NCBI GenBank assembly: GCA_029718625.1
Contig: CM056391.1
Span: forward strand, 1,604,165-1,668,164
Length of the DNA stretch: 64,000 bases
Source: Synaphobranchus kaupii
Taxonomy: Eukaryota > Chordata > Actinopteri > Anguilliformes > Synaphobranchidae
Reading direction: 5' to 3'
This document shows positions 9,089 through 21,709 of the stretch, piece after piece. Position 1 is the stretch's first letter. Each line of letters opens with the position of its first letter. The translations under genes and the position numbers were made by a program. A model generated the notes under the pieces. The model saw only the letters and a list, made by a program, of their open reading frames with translations. It did not search any database and was not told the origin of the DNA.

Positions 9089-12000
9089 TCAGAGGCACAC
9101 CTTGTAGCCCACCTCATCATCAACTGCAGAAATCGCCTCATTTACACACCAGATTTCTTTAAAATTATTTACATTACTATGCAATTTAAAATATACATAT
9201 TCAATCTTAAGCCGTTCCAAAACCATCCCCCTAAAAACCAGCAATGGATCGGTTACCTGCCCCTCTTTTATTTTGTTTTTCCTTGTGAGCCATATTGCGA
9301 GCTTGGCTTGTCCAAATAAAAAGTTAACTATTTGTAGCCTGTGCTTGTGCTTGACACTGTACCCTGGCCCCATGATAAAAAGCCCCATATCAAAAGCCAC
9401 CCCAAGCCTCCCACACAAGTTTTTCAGCAACGCGAATAAGGCTGACAGGCGCTCACAATGGGCAAACAGATGAAACACCGATTCCCCCTCCCCACAGAAG
9501 GGGCAGCCCTCCCCCAGTGCATGGTCAATGTGTGCCAGGTGCCTGTTGGTGGCTATGGCTCCATGTATAATCCTCCACTGGAGGTCCCCTGACCGCTTTG
9601 GTACTGGAGTTTTATAGATCAATCTCCAATTTTTTAATGTGGGGGTAAAATTTGACCCCAACCCCTGCCAAACACCTGCCCCAAAGAGAGAAGGTGCCAA
9701 ACCTTTATGCATACTGTGTACAAGGCCTTCTTGCTTATCCCCTTAAAATCACCCAACAAAGGAGTCCTAAAAGTTAAAAGTTTCCCCTGTTCCTCTTGCC
9801 ATTCTCCCTCCGCCGCCTGCACATGAATGGGTGGGAACACAGGGGCCACAGTGGATGAAGGTGTCAGAGTTCTGCCTTCTCCAGCCAAGGCAGACACCAC
9901 CGCCTTCACTCTTAAAAGGGTTTTCTCTACCAGCCGCACAGAGTACACCCCCGTCTGTGCGGCAATGTCCACTGCATCCCTCCAGCCACCGCATTCCGAG
10001 CTCCGCAAATGTTCCAGCTTTGTAATCCCGGCCCGCACAAAAGAGCTCCTAAGGCCGGCAGACACTAATGACAGTCCCAGCAGCGGGTTGTGGAACAGCG
10101 GCTCCTCTGTCCCCCAAAGGGTCCCCCTCTGCATGGTAAATATGCCTGACCATGCCCTCAGCACAGAGGCATAGAATTCTGAAAGACCTGCAATCCATGG
10201 CCCCTGTAAGTCAGTCAGGAAAAGTTGCAAATCCAACCCCAAAGCACCTGCCTTCCTCAGCAGAGCACAGGTGGTCTCCCTCCAGCTCACATCTGCATGG
10301 TAGAGAAGCCTCTGTGCAGCTTGTAAGCGGAATGCCATCACTCGACTCTCCAGGTCAATGAGACCCTGCCCTCCTTCATGTACGGGCAGATACAGCACTG
10401 CTGCCCAGACCCAGTGCTGCCCCGACCAGAAAAAATTTACAATGCTCCTTTGTAGAGCCCTTAGAAAGTCCTTTGGTGGGGTTAAAACCGCAAGCTTATG
10501 CCAGAGGGCAGAAGCCACTAAATTGTTAAGGATTAGCACCCTCCCCCTATAAGACACCTGTGAGAGGAGCCATTTCCACCGAGACATCCTGGCACACGCT
10601 TTGTCCAATGCACCTTCCCAGTTTTTCAAGGTGTACTGCTTTGTCCCTAGATAGACCCCCAACACCTTCAGCCCCTCTCTCCTCCAGGCTAGATTTTCTG
10701 GCAGCCTGGGAGGAGGCCTACCCTGCCATGCCCCACAGAGCAGGGCCTCGCTCTTCTCCCAGTTTACCCTCGTGGCAGAGGCCTGCTCATATGTATTGAT
10801 ACAGCCTACCAGAGCATGTACGTCCTCCTGATCCCTTACAATTACTGTAATATCATCTGCATAGGCTGAAACCTTTATTTCCTCTAAACCCATGCCGGGC
10901 CCCCCCAGACCCCGCAGTCTATGCCTTATTTGGCACAGCAGTGGCTCAATTGCTAATGTATAAAGAAGGCCTGACAAAGGGCATCCTTGCCTGATTCCTC
11001 TCTGTACCCTTATTGGTCTACTGAGACCCCCCGCTACCTTTACTAGACAGGACACATCTTTGTATAGCAGTGTCACCCATGAAACAAATCCCTCCCCAAA
11101 CCCAAAGGCCTTCAAGGTGTCCATCAGATACCCATGATCAACCCTATCAAAAGCTTTTTCCTGATCAATGGCCATTAAGCCAAAGTTCAGGTCGCACTTT
11201 TCCGCCAATTCCATCACATCTCTTATTAAAAACAGGTTATCCCTGATTGTACGTTCAGGGATGCAGTATGACTGATCTTTATGTATAAGTTTTGCTAAAG
11301 ACATCTTAAGTCTATTAGCAATAGTTTTTGAGAGTATTTTAAAATCTGTGCAAAGAAGTGCTAGGGGTCTCCAATTTTTTATTAGGCACAAATCTCCTTT
11401 TTTTGGCAGGAGTGTAAGCACTGCCCGGCGACAGCTTTGAGGCAGCTCCCCATTCCCCACACACTCCATTATGACCTCATATAGGTCCTTACCAATACAT
11501 TCCCAAAACTTTTTATAAAACTCTGCAGGTAGGCCATCAATACCCGGAGCACGTCCAGGTGCCATCTGATTGATGGCCACCGTAAACTCCTGCAAACTAA
11601 TTGCAGAGTCCAGGGTTTCTTTTTCCTCTGGGCTAAGCTGTGGTAGATTTCTATGGAGGACAGAGAGCTGCTTTTTGTCTACCTGCTCTGCTTTGAACAG
11701 CTCAGTATAAAACTGTGCTGCTACGTCACGGATTTCCCCAGGATTTGTTGTGACCCTCCCCCCAGGCTGCTTGATACTGTGCAGCTCATTTTTTTTTTGC
11801 CGTCTTTTTCTCCAACTTAAAAAAGAATGAGCTTGGGGCATCCATATCATTTAATGAGCTAAATCTTGCTCTTACTAGTGCCCCCTTTGCCCTTTCATTC
11901 AAAATACTCCCCAGACTTTTTTTCTTCTCTTTTAAACCTTCTTCCAATCCAATCTTTTTATTTTTTATCATCTCCTCCTCCATGTTTGAGATATCCCTTT

Positions 12001-12954
12001 CCAGCACACTTACAGCCCTTCTTATTTTGGCCGTGCTATGTGCAGTGTACTGTTGGCAAAAATTTCGATTTGTGCCTTCCCAACCTCCCACCATAATGAT
12101 AAACTATCATAGTTTTCCTTTTCCCCCCTCCACAGTTCCCAAAATATCTTAAATCTAGCACAGAAATCCACATCCTCCAACAGTTTAGCATTTAATTTCC
12201 AATATGTTTTTATTCTGGACATCTCCCGCACCGACAGTGTTAATGTAACCAAATGATGGTCTGTAAACCCTACTGGAAAAACACCAGATTTAAGGACTCT
12301 GTTTCTTATACTTCTTGATATGTAAAGCCTGTCCAGCCTAGCTGCACTCACACAGCCCAACGTGCATTTCACCCAGGTGTACTGCCTCACTGCAGGATGC
12401 TGCTCCCGCCACACATCACACAGCCCACCTTTCGCTATCACACGTGAAAGGACCTCTGCTGATTTCCGATGGGGTTCTTCTCCATTTCTATCAACTGTAA
12501 AATCCAGGGTACAGTTCCAGTCTCCACCCATCACCACCACAACATCAGAAACAGACATTTTGACTAATTCTTGATTTAAATTCTCAAAAAGAGATTCTCT
12601 TTCAGAACCATTATTTGGAGCATAAATATTCATAAACGCGTACTCCACCCCCCTAACTTTCACGCGCACACTCAGCAGACGTCCTTTCACTACCTCCTCT
12701 TTACCTAACACCCCTGCCTCTAAGTCTGGTGAAATAAGAATGGCAACCCCCGCGCTTATGTTTGAACCATGGCTCAAGAAACAGCCCCCTTCCCAACATC
12801 GTTGCCAATCTATTTCATTACATAGATCGCTGTGGGTCTCCTGTAAAAACATCACATTTAGTTTTTTTTGCTTTACTACCTCAAGCATTAAGGCCCTCTT
12901 AACCCCATCTCTGGCACCATTTATATTAAGGGAACCCACCGACAGCGTTTCCAT
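9089..12954 (-). pseudogene. LINE ORF2: APE endonuclease and reverse transcriptase
   Basis: Endonuclease in one frame from 12954 (LNINGARDG, FLQETHSD, GGDWNC, FTDHHLVTL). Frame breaks follow near 12030-12065 and in the poly-A tract at 11790-11800. Reverse transcriptase then runs to about 9700 with LLPKKGD, AIDQEKAFDRVDH, RGIRQGCPLSG and the catalytic SAYADD. A third break near 9700 leads to the C-terminal part with zinc finger CPFCGEGESVFHLFAHC. Otherwise free of stops, implying a fairly young copy. Confidence 0.85.
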
Positions 12955-13040
12955 TAAAATAAATAAATAAATAAAATAGAAAGGAAGCACAAGAAATAAC
13001 GTGTCAGAAATAGAAAAGAGCGTGCAAGAGAAGTGCGCAT

Positions 13041-14367
13041 TTAATTCAGATTTGAAGAAGCTAAAATTTTCCGAACATTAGTACAGTGTTTCTTAAGCCG
13101 ATATCGCTTCTGGCTTGAAAGAAACTCTATGCCTGCCGTCTTCATGTAATGTTTTGCAGAACGCAAAAATTTTTCCCCATCGGGAAAAAACCTCTGTATA
13201 TTAACGGTTTTTCCCTTCGTTGTATCCAGATAATCAGATATTTCCTCAAAACTATAGTAAGTCCCATCACCCGCTTGGCTCGCAGTTATGTCCGAAACCT
13301 CAGAGGAATCGGAGAGCTCCCCTTCCCCCTCCTCCTCCTCCTCCTGCACGCTACTTGGGCCTCTGTTTAATCCGGATTCCACATCAACCATCTCTACCTC
13401 CGCCCCCTCTTCGGCTACTGCAGTATCTGCTTCTACACTCGAAGAGAGACCAATCGTCTCCATGGCCGGACCACACACCTCTTTTGCCGGCGTACATCCA
13501 TCCCCCTTACCGTCCTTTCCCCTCTCATTTGACTGCTCCATTTCGCCCCACGGTCCCCGATCTCTCTGCCGACCGAGGCCGTACGGTTGAAGCACTTGTC
13601 CCTTCCTGAGGATCATCTATATCGGCCTCCTGCGCCTCCGATACAGCCCCCTCCTCCCCACATCGCTCATTTAACACCGTTTCCCCAGCCTGCCTTCTGT
13701 CTGACTCCCCATTCACTTCCTCACTGGCCTTCTCGCTAGAATTAGCACCAGATACATTTCCTTCTTCCATATCCTCGTTCCTGTTCCTATCCTTATCCTT
13801 ATGCGGACAGCTCCGCCTCATATGGCCAATATCGCCACACTCAAAACACCGTAAACTACCAGTACTGGCAAACACTAGAAAAAATCGCTCCCCATACCTC
13901 ACCCGAAAAGACACATCCAAGGTTTGCGATGCGTCTTTTAAAAACATAAATATATGCCTCCGAAATGACATGACATGTTTTAAGTCATCGTTCTTACACC
14001 CCAGGGGGATCATCCTCATTGTACCAGCAAATTTGCCGAAGCGCGACAATTCATGTTCAATTACTTCATTTTTTATGAATGGGGGAACATTTGAAATGAT
14101 TACCTTTGTAGCAGGTGCCGCCAACGGGGTTACCTGCACGAATCCATCTTTCACCCATATTCCACTTGCAATTAGTTTAGCCGCTAAACTTACTTTTTTT
14201 TAAAATACCACCACCGCCTTATTCATTCGAGAGGCTGAGTCGATATTTCCCCCTCCTATCTGTTCCGCGATCGCGACCAGTACGTCTTGTACGGACGCAC
14301 CACTCTCCACTACACACCTTACGCCGTGTTGAAGAGACATAGTCTCCCCGTCCGACTGAGACGCCAT
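13041..14367 (-). pseudogene. LINE ORF1: nucleic-acid-binding protein with CCHC zinc knuckle
   Basis: Start ATG at 14367 (MASQSDGETMSLQHGVRC). The frame shifts at a run of A residues near 14202-14210, continues through VIISNVPPFIKNEV (RRM-like), GERFFLVF and the knuckle CFECGDIGHMRRSC, then shifts again near 13540-13610 into an acidic C-terminal part ending ILASSNLN. Two frame breaks, the first in a homopolymer. Confidence 0.8.
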
Positions 14368-14569
14368 TACGGCGTCTCATAAAACTTTTAAACCCCGGAA
14401 AAAACTTCCTCCCCAACCCTAATCCTAATCCTAATCCTAATCCCTAAATGATACCACTATGAAACAAGTTATAGACAGTGAGAGTCAGTAGGGAAAAGTT
14501 TAGAAGAAAACAAACAGATAATGATTGAAAATAAGTTTACAACCAGCACCTCTCCCAAGAGCACCCTCC

Positions 14570-14694
<125 letters not shown>

Positions 14695-14977
14695 TTAGCA
14701 TTAAGAATTACACAGGCGACAAAGTCTAGGCGTAGCCTGAAAGGTTAGATAAGAAACAACATGCTGTATGGCTTTCATTGCATTGTTCACTGTTTAGCCA
14801 AAGAGGAAGAAAATGTTAACTGGCTTACAAGATCACCATTTGTAAAAAAAAAAATAAAAAAAAAGAAGTAATATTAAAAATATAAAAAAATATATATTAA
14901 AAATTATAAATTTACACAGCAGAGTGCCTACAAAAGAAACTTGGCAAAGAACCCTGAATCATACAAAGCAGTGAGTC

Positions 14978-15054
14978 ACATGGGAATTGAACCCACAACC
15001 TTCAGGGGAGGGGGCTCAGTACCTTCATTATTACACTACACTGCCACCTAGAAT
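14978..15054 (-). repeat. SINE head fragment
   Basis: Reverse complement begins GGTGGCAGTGTAGTGTAATA and contains GGTTGTGGGTTCAATTCCC (B-box-like), as in the tRNA-derived SINE at 5752-5985. The rest of the element is missing. Confidence 0.65.
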
Positions 15055-17121
15055 GGAGACATGAAAAACAGCTCCAATTGTGACATCATCCAGACATCCT
15101 ACACATTCCATAACTTACCTAAGAGGTAGAAACTAGCTGGTACAGTAGACCTAAGAGCCATGATTATAGTAATATATGGCACTGTACAAAAGTATGCTTC
15201 TTTCCCCTTCAGAGTTCTGTAGTTTTCTTACCTGCATAAAAACAGGAAGACATTATTTATGACCAGAATTACTGTTATTGGTAGTCTTCATTACAATTTA
15301 CACTGGACCCAGTAACCAAGATAATCACAGTATAGGCTACTCTGTATTTATTTATTTTATTCAACATAAAATAAAGAAACCTTACTGGTAGAGAAGCGGG
15401 CACTATGAAAGGTCCCCACAACATTACACCAATACTAGAAAGTTTCCTTGCAAAGAGCTATGAAAATACATTACACAAGTAGGAGTTGTTAAAAGTAGTT
15501 AAGAGTTAAAAGTAGTTAAGAGTTAAAAGTAGCCTACTCTGAACCGATATTTACACTAAACATTTAGCTGTGATGTGACTCTCCATCCATGGATGTTACA
15601 ACATACAAGCCAAGCTGAAACAAGTTTATAATGCTGAGGGCAGCAGCAAGATATTCAACGTTTAATGTTTATTATGATTTTATATGCAGAAACGCCATTC
15701 AAAGTGAACAGAAAAAAAGCCTGCAGTATACATTAAACACTCACGATTTCCTATTTCGTAGTTAGTCTCGGTGTATGATAGACCTACCTATGTGATATAC
15801 TAACATGTAAAAGAACTGCCTTGAACACTTTTGGCACTCGACTTTCCAATGGTCCCGCTTTTTAGAGGCCCGATTATTTCTCCCGATTTCTCCGAGACCA
15901 CATCACGTAGGCTGCCCGAGCCTGGCCCGAGCCGAGCCCACCACAATGACCACACAGCACGTGCAACTGACCAATCACCACCTGAACGGTGTCAGCGGTG
16001 TGCTTTCCGGTGCTTTGCACCACCAACCCCAATAAATTGCCGCTCGAAAAATTACGTTTGTAAGACTGCGTAGTTCAGCTCTGTTAAGTATTTCGCCAAT
16101 TACAGTAGAGTAGTAAGAACCCACTCACACCCACTTAAGGTTCCAAAAAACAAATTATAATTATTTGACTTCATACAGTCTATAGACCCAGCACAATGCG
16201 CAAGGTTTTTTTTTTATGTACGTATTTGCTCTGACAGACCTACCACACATTTTAAAAAGCCAGGACTAGATGGACGACACTCCCGAAGCGATCCCGTATA
16301 ACCTTCAGATGTCTGTCCACATTTTTAGCTAAAATAACCCTATGCAATCACCTATAACTGTGTGAAATGTGAATAAATAGGCTATATTAGGTAGGCTACT
16401 TACAGAGATGTGTTTTTCTTCCCCGTACTAGTGTACTTTCAGACGTACCATTTTCATTTTCACTTTCGTTTTGCCTACGCAGCACAACACGAGGAAACGC
16501 TTTCTCAAGAGTGACGCCAGTGGACTGCACCTATGGACTGCACACGGATTGTGCCGCTGATATGTAGCCTATAGTCTTGTAGGTGCGCTTTCCAATCGCT
16601 AAACATTGTCGTTTACGTTCCCTACGTTTTAAATACACGTAACAACTAGAGCCCATAACATTTTATCCACAACTGCAAAACGATGTTTTGAAATCGAAAG
16701 GTGCCCGAGCACCTGCCCCAATTTGCCCCCAAGTGCCCGATGTACCCCCTTTGACTTGATAAAAACATTTATATTATTATTGTTGCTGACATTGACATTT
16801 TATTCATTCACTTTGGTTAAATATATTCGGGACAATGGCTGGGTGTCGTAAAACAGTTTTTCTAAGTTGTTGTGAGTGTGACCTTTTCTCACTTTGAGCA
16901 CCTGCTCCTCAAAAGGTCTCTGCATGGCCCTGACACACACACACGCGCGCTCACAGTGGCAATTTTGCCGGAACATTTAGGTGAATCATAGATTGATGCC
17001 ATGCAGACAGTGCATGCAGTGTTGACCTGACTCGTCTTGTTTTTTAATTTTTAAATTATTTTATTTTAACACCTAGCTACTCAAAGTAGGCTAATGCTAT
17101 ACATTTCCCACTTCTATATAT
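15055..17121. other. No coding exon supported
   Basis: Mostly unassigned sequence between the LINE and the gypsy element. A 14-base unit (AGTTAAAAGTAGTTA) is repeated around 15485-15530. Apart from the ISRE-like site and donor at 16.4 kb, nothing was recognised. Confidence 0.4.
16404..16472 (-). promoter_or_regulatory. ISRE/IRF-like element followed by a splice donor: candidate 5' end of the IgSF gene
   Basis: On the minus strand, 16472-16452 holds three GAAA units spaced by two bases (GAAAGTGAAAATGAAA), which is the arrangement bound by IRF factors and ISGF3. About 50 nt further in the same direction a consensus donor (CATCTCT then GTAAGT) ends at 16404/16403. Together they resemble a short non-coding first exon under an interferon-type promoter. 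The link to the IgSF exons 7.6 kb away is an inference from orientation only. Confidence 0.4.
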
Positions 17122-17323
17122 TGTGGCGGCCTGGGGGTTGTCAACTGGCCAGCTAGGACCGGGTAGTGAGCCGCTACCCGGTCGAAGTGTAAATAATTGT
17201 AAATAACGTGCTGTGTGTGTTTTAATTGTGTTAGCTTGTTAGCCGTGTATTGTGTTAACGTAACTGTAAACTGTAACTGTCATTTAACTTGTCACTTTCA
17301 TTTAAACGTAACTGTAAGCTAAC
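17122..17323 (+). repeat. Truncated 5' LTR of the gypsy element
   Basis: Matches the first part of the 3' LTR (TGTGGCGGCCTGGGGGTTGT onward, same CCGGGTAGTGAGCCGCTACC palindrome). It carries an extra segment of about 55 bp near 17209-17260 and stops at GCTAAC, losing the promoter half. Confidence 0.85.
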
Positions 17324-17345
17324 AATCCATGGCCTTTGACAATCC

Positions 17346-19371
17346 ATGGAGCAATCCATGGCCTTTGACCAGCTCAGGGCGGCCCTCACTGAAGCTCCGG
17401 TGTTGGCGTACCCCGACGCCCAGCGACCCTTCATTGTTGACACCGACGCAAGCAACACCGGAGTGGGGGCCGTCCTGTCACAGGAGGATGAAGATGGCGA
17501 GCGAGTGGTGGCCTACTACAGCCGGGCCCTGGGGAAGGCGGAACGCAATTACTGCGTCACCAGGCGGGAGCTGCTCGCTGTGGTCAGGGCGTTGCACCAC
17601 TTCCGGCCGTACCTGCAAGGCAGCCACTTCCTCCTGCGCACCGACCATGCCTCGCTCACCTGGCTCCTAACTTTTAAAGACCCTGAGGGTCAAGTTGCTC
17701 GCTGGCTGGAACAACTGCAAGGCTATGACTTCGAAATCCGGCACCGGCCAGGCCGACTTCATGGGAACGCAGACGCTTTATCGCGCCGGCCGTGCGCAGC
17801 CCAGGAGTGTCGCTACTGTAGCCGCCAAGAGGAACGGGACCAGGTGAGCCCAGATGTGGTGGTGGTCCAGGCCAGCGGCGACGCGAAGGGGGTGGCTGCC
17901 GCTGACGCCCATGGAGCTGCGAGAGGCCCAGGAAGCAGACAGCACGCTGGGCAAGGTGAGGAGCTGGCTGGAGGCGGGGCAGCGCCCCGAGCGGTCGGTG
18001 GTGTCGGCAGAGAGCCCAGAGCTCAAGAGCTACTACAGCCTATACAGCAGCTTGGTGCAGCGCGACGGTCTCCTCTACAGACGGTGGCAGGCCCCAGGCC
18101 GGGGGCAGCGACATCCTGCAGCTGTTGGTGCCACGGGCGCTCCGCCCTGATGTCCTCAGGTTGGTCCACGGCTCGGTGGGGGCGGGCCACTTCGGCAACA
18201 ACAAAACCCTGCACCGGCTGAGGGGGAAGTTTCACTGGCCGGGGTGTCGTCACGACGTCGAGCTCCACGTCCATTGCTGCGACTCCTGCACGGCACAGAA
18301 AGGGCCTAGTCAACGCTCCCGAGCACCCCTGCAACAACACCTGGTGGGGGCCCCCATGGAACGGGTGGGGGTGGACGTCCTCGGGCCCTTCCCCGTCACC
18401 GACTCCGGCAATAGCTACATCCTTGTAGCGATGGATTACTTAAACAAGTGGCCGGAGGCATTCGCTATCCCAGACCAGAGTGCGGCGACGATGGCGGAGA
18501 GGCTCGTGGAGGAGATGTTCACCCGTTTCGGGGCTCCTGCCGAGCTCCACAGTGACCAGGGGCGCAACTTCGAGTCCCAGCTGATGGCTGAGGTCTGCAA
18601 ACGGCTGGGCGTGACAAAGACCCGAACGACGCCACTCCATCCTCAAAGCGACGGCCTCGTCGAGCGATTTAACCGCACGCTAGCTACCCAGCTAGCCATC
18701 TTAGCCAGCCAGCACCAGCGGGACTGGGATGGCCACCTGTCCTTGGTCCTGTGGGCTTACAGGTCAGCCGTGCAGGAGTCCAGCCAACTCACCCCTGCTG
18801 CCCTGATGTTCGGGACGGGAGCTCAGGACACCAGCTCCGCCTGAGCCTGAAGAACCCCAGCCGTACTCGGGAGGAGTACTACCACCGGCTGCGGAACCGC
18901 CTCCTCGTCGCTCACGACTTCGCCCGCAAGGCCCAGGCCTCCGCCGGCTTTAAGCAGAAGCGGTGGTACGACACGCGCTGCAGAGGACGGGCCTTTGCAG
19001 CGAGAGAGCAGGTCTGGGTTTATTGCCCTGAGCGGAAGAAGGGCCTGTCGCCCAAGCTGCGAGCGAGCTGGCGGGGGCCTGGGGAAGTTGTGGAACGGCT
19101 CTCTGAAGTGGTTTATCGCATCAGGATGCCAGGCCGGGGGCGCCTGGTGGTGCTACATCAGGACCGGCTCGCGCCCTACAGGCCCCTGGCAACTCCTGAT
19201 GCAGCTGAGCCGGAGGTGAGCAGCGACACTGCATTACCCAGTGAGCCTGAGCCCAGCGACACTCCGCTGAGCGCTATCGGGAGACCTAAACGACACCGGC
19301 GGCCCCCCAGGCCACTTACGGGCTTTGATGTGAGTTGTGGTTGGACTGCGGGGTCGTTTGGAGACTTGTGA
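17346..19371 (+). pseudogene. Gypsy pol remnant: RNase H, integrase zinc finger and core, C-terminal domain
   Basis: RNase H from 17346 (FIVDTDASNTGVGAVL, YYSRAL, LLRTDHASL). The frame breaks near 17880-18125; the next frame gives the HHCC-like finger (HFGNNKTLHRL, CCDSCTAQKG) and integrase core (VDVLGPFP, LHSDQGRNFES, TTPLHPQSDGLVERFN). A second break near 18800 leads to a C-terminal part (RWYDTRC, VVLHQDRLAPY) ending TGA at 19371. Reverse transcriptase and everything upstream are lacking. Confidence 0.85.
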
Positions 19372-19389
19372 CCCCGTGGGTGGGGGCAA

Positions 19390-19807
19390 TGTGGCAGCCT
19401 GGGGGTTGTCAACTGGCCAGCTAGGACCGGGTAGTGAGCCGCTACCCGGTCGAAGTGTAAATAATTGTAAATAACGTAACTGTAAACTGTAACTGTCATT
19501 TAACTGTCACTTTCATTTAAACGTAACTGTAAGCTAACTGTAATTTATGTGTGGCTGTGATTGGCTAGGAATTTGTAAGTGTGTGCGCCAATCACAGCCA
19601 ACTAGTTGAAATATAAGGCAGTACCTGAAGCGATTCCTGGTCAGTCTAAGAAGGTGCTTCAAATGTCAACAACGCTGAGCTGGATCCTGGAATAAGCCAA
19701 CGGCTCTTAAGAGCTGGTAAGGTAGCGTGAATAAAACGAAGCTCGGCTAGAGCGATTTGGGTACTGCAAACTGCTGTCTCCCTCCCTCATTCTCCCCGCT
19801 CGTTACA
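19390..19807 (+). repeat. 3' LTR of the gypsy element
   Basis: 418 bp, TGTGGCAGCC to CTCGTTACA. Contains a stem made of TGTGGCTGTGATTGGCT and CCAATCACAGCCAAC, a TATA-like ATATAAGG and a polyadenylation signal AATAAA. Confidence 0.9.
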
Positions 19808-20069
19808 ATATGTATAGGGGTTCTTGAAATTTGGGTTAAATCCATAAAACACAATGTACTCAACAAAAGAAAAAGTGCAATTGGGTTAAACAGGAAAAGC
19901 CCAAATCTAAATTTATTCAGCTTCAGTTTACATCCATAAAAAAAATCACATTTTTAGTAATCAGATTTGTATTATTTGTATTTAGTAATTATCAAAGTTC
20001 AATTGGAAATATTCACTTAACAAAATTCTCCTATACTTTATCAAGGGCGCAGAGAATACATTTTGGAGT

Positions 20070-20769
20070 TGTCATGGTTATTTGCAGCCTTTGCTTTTCG
20101 ACGTTTTTTGGTTCCTTTTTGGCGGATTTTTTCCGCCTCCATTCCGGTTTTTGCGTCTTACCCGACAATTATTCCCTTCGCCTGTTTCGCGTTTCCTGCA
20201 GGCTATAAATACCTCAGGACTTCCGCATTTCCGCACTTCGAGATTGTCTTTGCTATGGTGACATACGAAGTTGGTAAAGGTATAGGAATTTCGGTCGCTG
20301 CATTTCTGGTTCTTACTAATAGGAAATGCACAAAGTCCGGTTATAAAGATTTAAGATTAGATTGGTTTTGTCGTTCCTTTCCAATCTTTCTTTATCATTT
20401 ATTCTTTTTACCTGTTGCCAGTTGTGTTCAGCTCTTTTTCCACAAGAGCTTTGGCTAACAGGTTTTCTTTTCTATTCCTTTCCTTCACTCGTTTTTGTTT
20501 TGAGTTTTGTTTTGTTTCATTACCTCTTGTTACGCCTAATTATTTTAGTGCGTGAGGTTCTTATGTTAGTTATTCTCGCTGTTTATCGATATAGTTTTTG
20601 GAGGTTGTTTTGTTTTGCTTTGTGCTAGGGAAGTTTTGCTCCCTATCCTGTGTTATTCCAGTCCTGGTGCGGATTATTCTGCGTTTTATGGCGTATCTTT
20701 CTCTAGATACGCTTTTAGAAATCCTTATTGGTCGCGTTTGATTCTCCGAACCTTACACTTCCCCTCACA
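20070..20769 (+). mobile_element. Solo LTR (700 bp) with 5-bp target duplication
   Basis: Begins TGTCATGGTTATTTGC and ends CACTTCCCCTCACA; flanked by a perfect GGAGT duplication (20065-20069 and 20770-20774). Contains a TATA box (GGCTATAAATACC) near 20200. No internal region is present, as after LTR-LTR recombination. The LTR family was not identified. Confidence 0.75.
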
Positions 20770-20794
20770 GGAGTGCATTGTATATACACACATA

Positions 20795-21209
20795 AAGTGC
20801 CCTCCACTATTATTGGCACACCTGGTAAAGATGAGTAAAAAGGGTTATAAAAATTTTTTCGTTTGGTGAATTAGCTTAATCTCACACTGAAAAAATTAGA
20901 AAAATCCAACCTTTATTTGCAGTCAATTTATTATGAGAAAAAAAAAATCCCTCATCAAGAAATTATTCTTTTTTTAACAAAACCAGGTGTGCCACAATTA
21001 TTGGCACCCCTGCATTTATATATAGAATAAAGTAATATTTTTAAATATTTAGTCACATATCCTTTGCATGCCATGACTTCCTGATATCTGTGACCCAATA
21101 ACATCAAAAGACTCTTGATATCTTATTTTCTGGTACTGTGGTATTTCTCCTGACTCATTTTCCTATAGAACTCTACGGGGGGGAAAAAGTCAGGAGAAGA
21201 AACCCTTAA
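20795..21209. repeat. Tc1-like interspersed repeat, copy B
   Basis: Ends AGTGCCCTCCACTATTATTG and GTGCCACAATTATTGGCACC; 20880-21135 is the reverse complement of 4190-4391. Compared with copy A it lacks about 200 bp near 21140. It runs into the scaffold gap. Confidence 0.6.
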
Positions 21210-21709
21210 NNNNNNNNNNNNNNNNNNNNNNNNNNNNNNNNNNNNNNNNNNNNNNNNNNNNNNNNNNNNNNNNNNNNNNNNNNNNNNNNNNNNNNNNNNN
21301 NNNNNNNNNNNNNNNNNNNNNNNNNNNNNNNNNNNNNNNNNNNNNNNNNNNNNNNNNNNNNNNNNNNNNNNNNNNNNNNNNNNNNNNNNNNNNNNNNNNN
21401 NNNNNNNNNNNNNNNNNNNNNNNNNNNNNNNNNNNNNNNNNNNNNNNNNNNNNNNNNNNNNNNNNNNNNNNNNNNNNNNNNNNNNNNNNNNNNNNNNNNN
21501 NNNNNNNNNNNNNNNNNNNNNNNNNNNNNNNNNNNNNNNNNNNNNNNNNNNNNNNNNNNNNNNNNNNNNNNNNNNNNNNNNNNNNNNNNNNNNNNNNNNN
21601 NNNNNNNNNNNNNNNNNNNNNNNNNNNNNNNNNNNNNNNNNNNNNNNNNNNNNNNNNNNNNNNNNNNNNNNNNNNNNNNNNNNNNNNNNNNNNNNNNNNN
21701 NNNNNNNNN
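21210..21709. other. Scaffold gap (500 N)
   Basis: Exactly 500 N, the usual placeholder length, so the true distance is unknown. Frames crossing it are artefacts. Confidence 1.

Larger units (their letters stand above)
17122..19807 (+). mobile_element. Ty3/gypsy LTR retrotransposon, internally deleted
   Basis: TG...CA bounded, with ATAT on both sides (17118-17121 and 19808-19811) as the probable target duplication. The 5' LTR is cut at about 17323; gag, protease and reverse transcriptase are absent. What remains is RNase H, integrase and the 3' LTR. A purine-rich tract (GTGGGTGGGGGCAA, 19375-19388) precedes the 3' LTR. Non-functional. Confidence 0.88.

Noticed and set aside
15229..15300. Signal-peptide-like exon for the IgSF gene on the minus strand (hydrophobic LPITVILV and VFLFLC before a CAG/GTAAGA donor)
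   Set aside because: The hydrophobic frame is preceded by a stop and has no ATG, and its phase (2) does not fit the phase-1 Ig exon.
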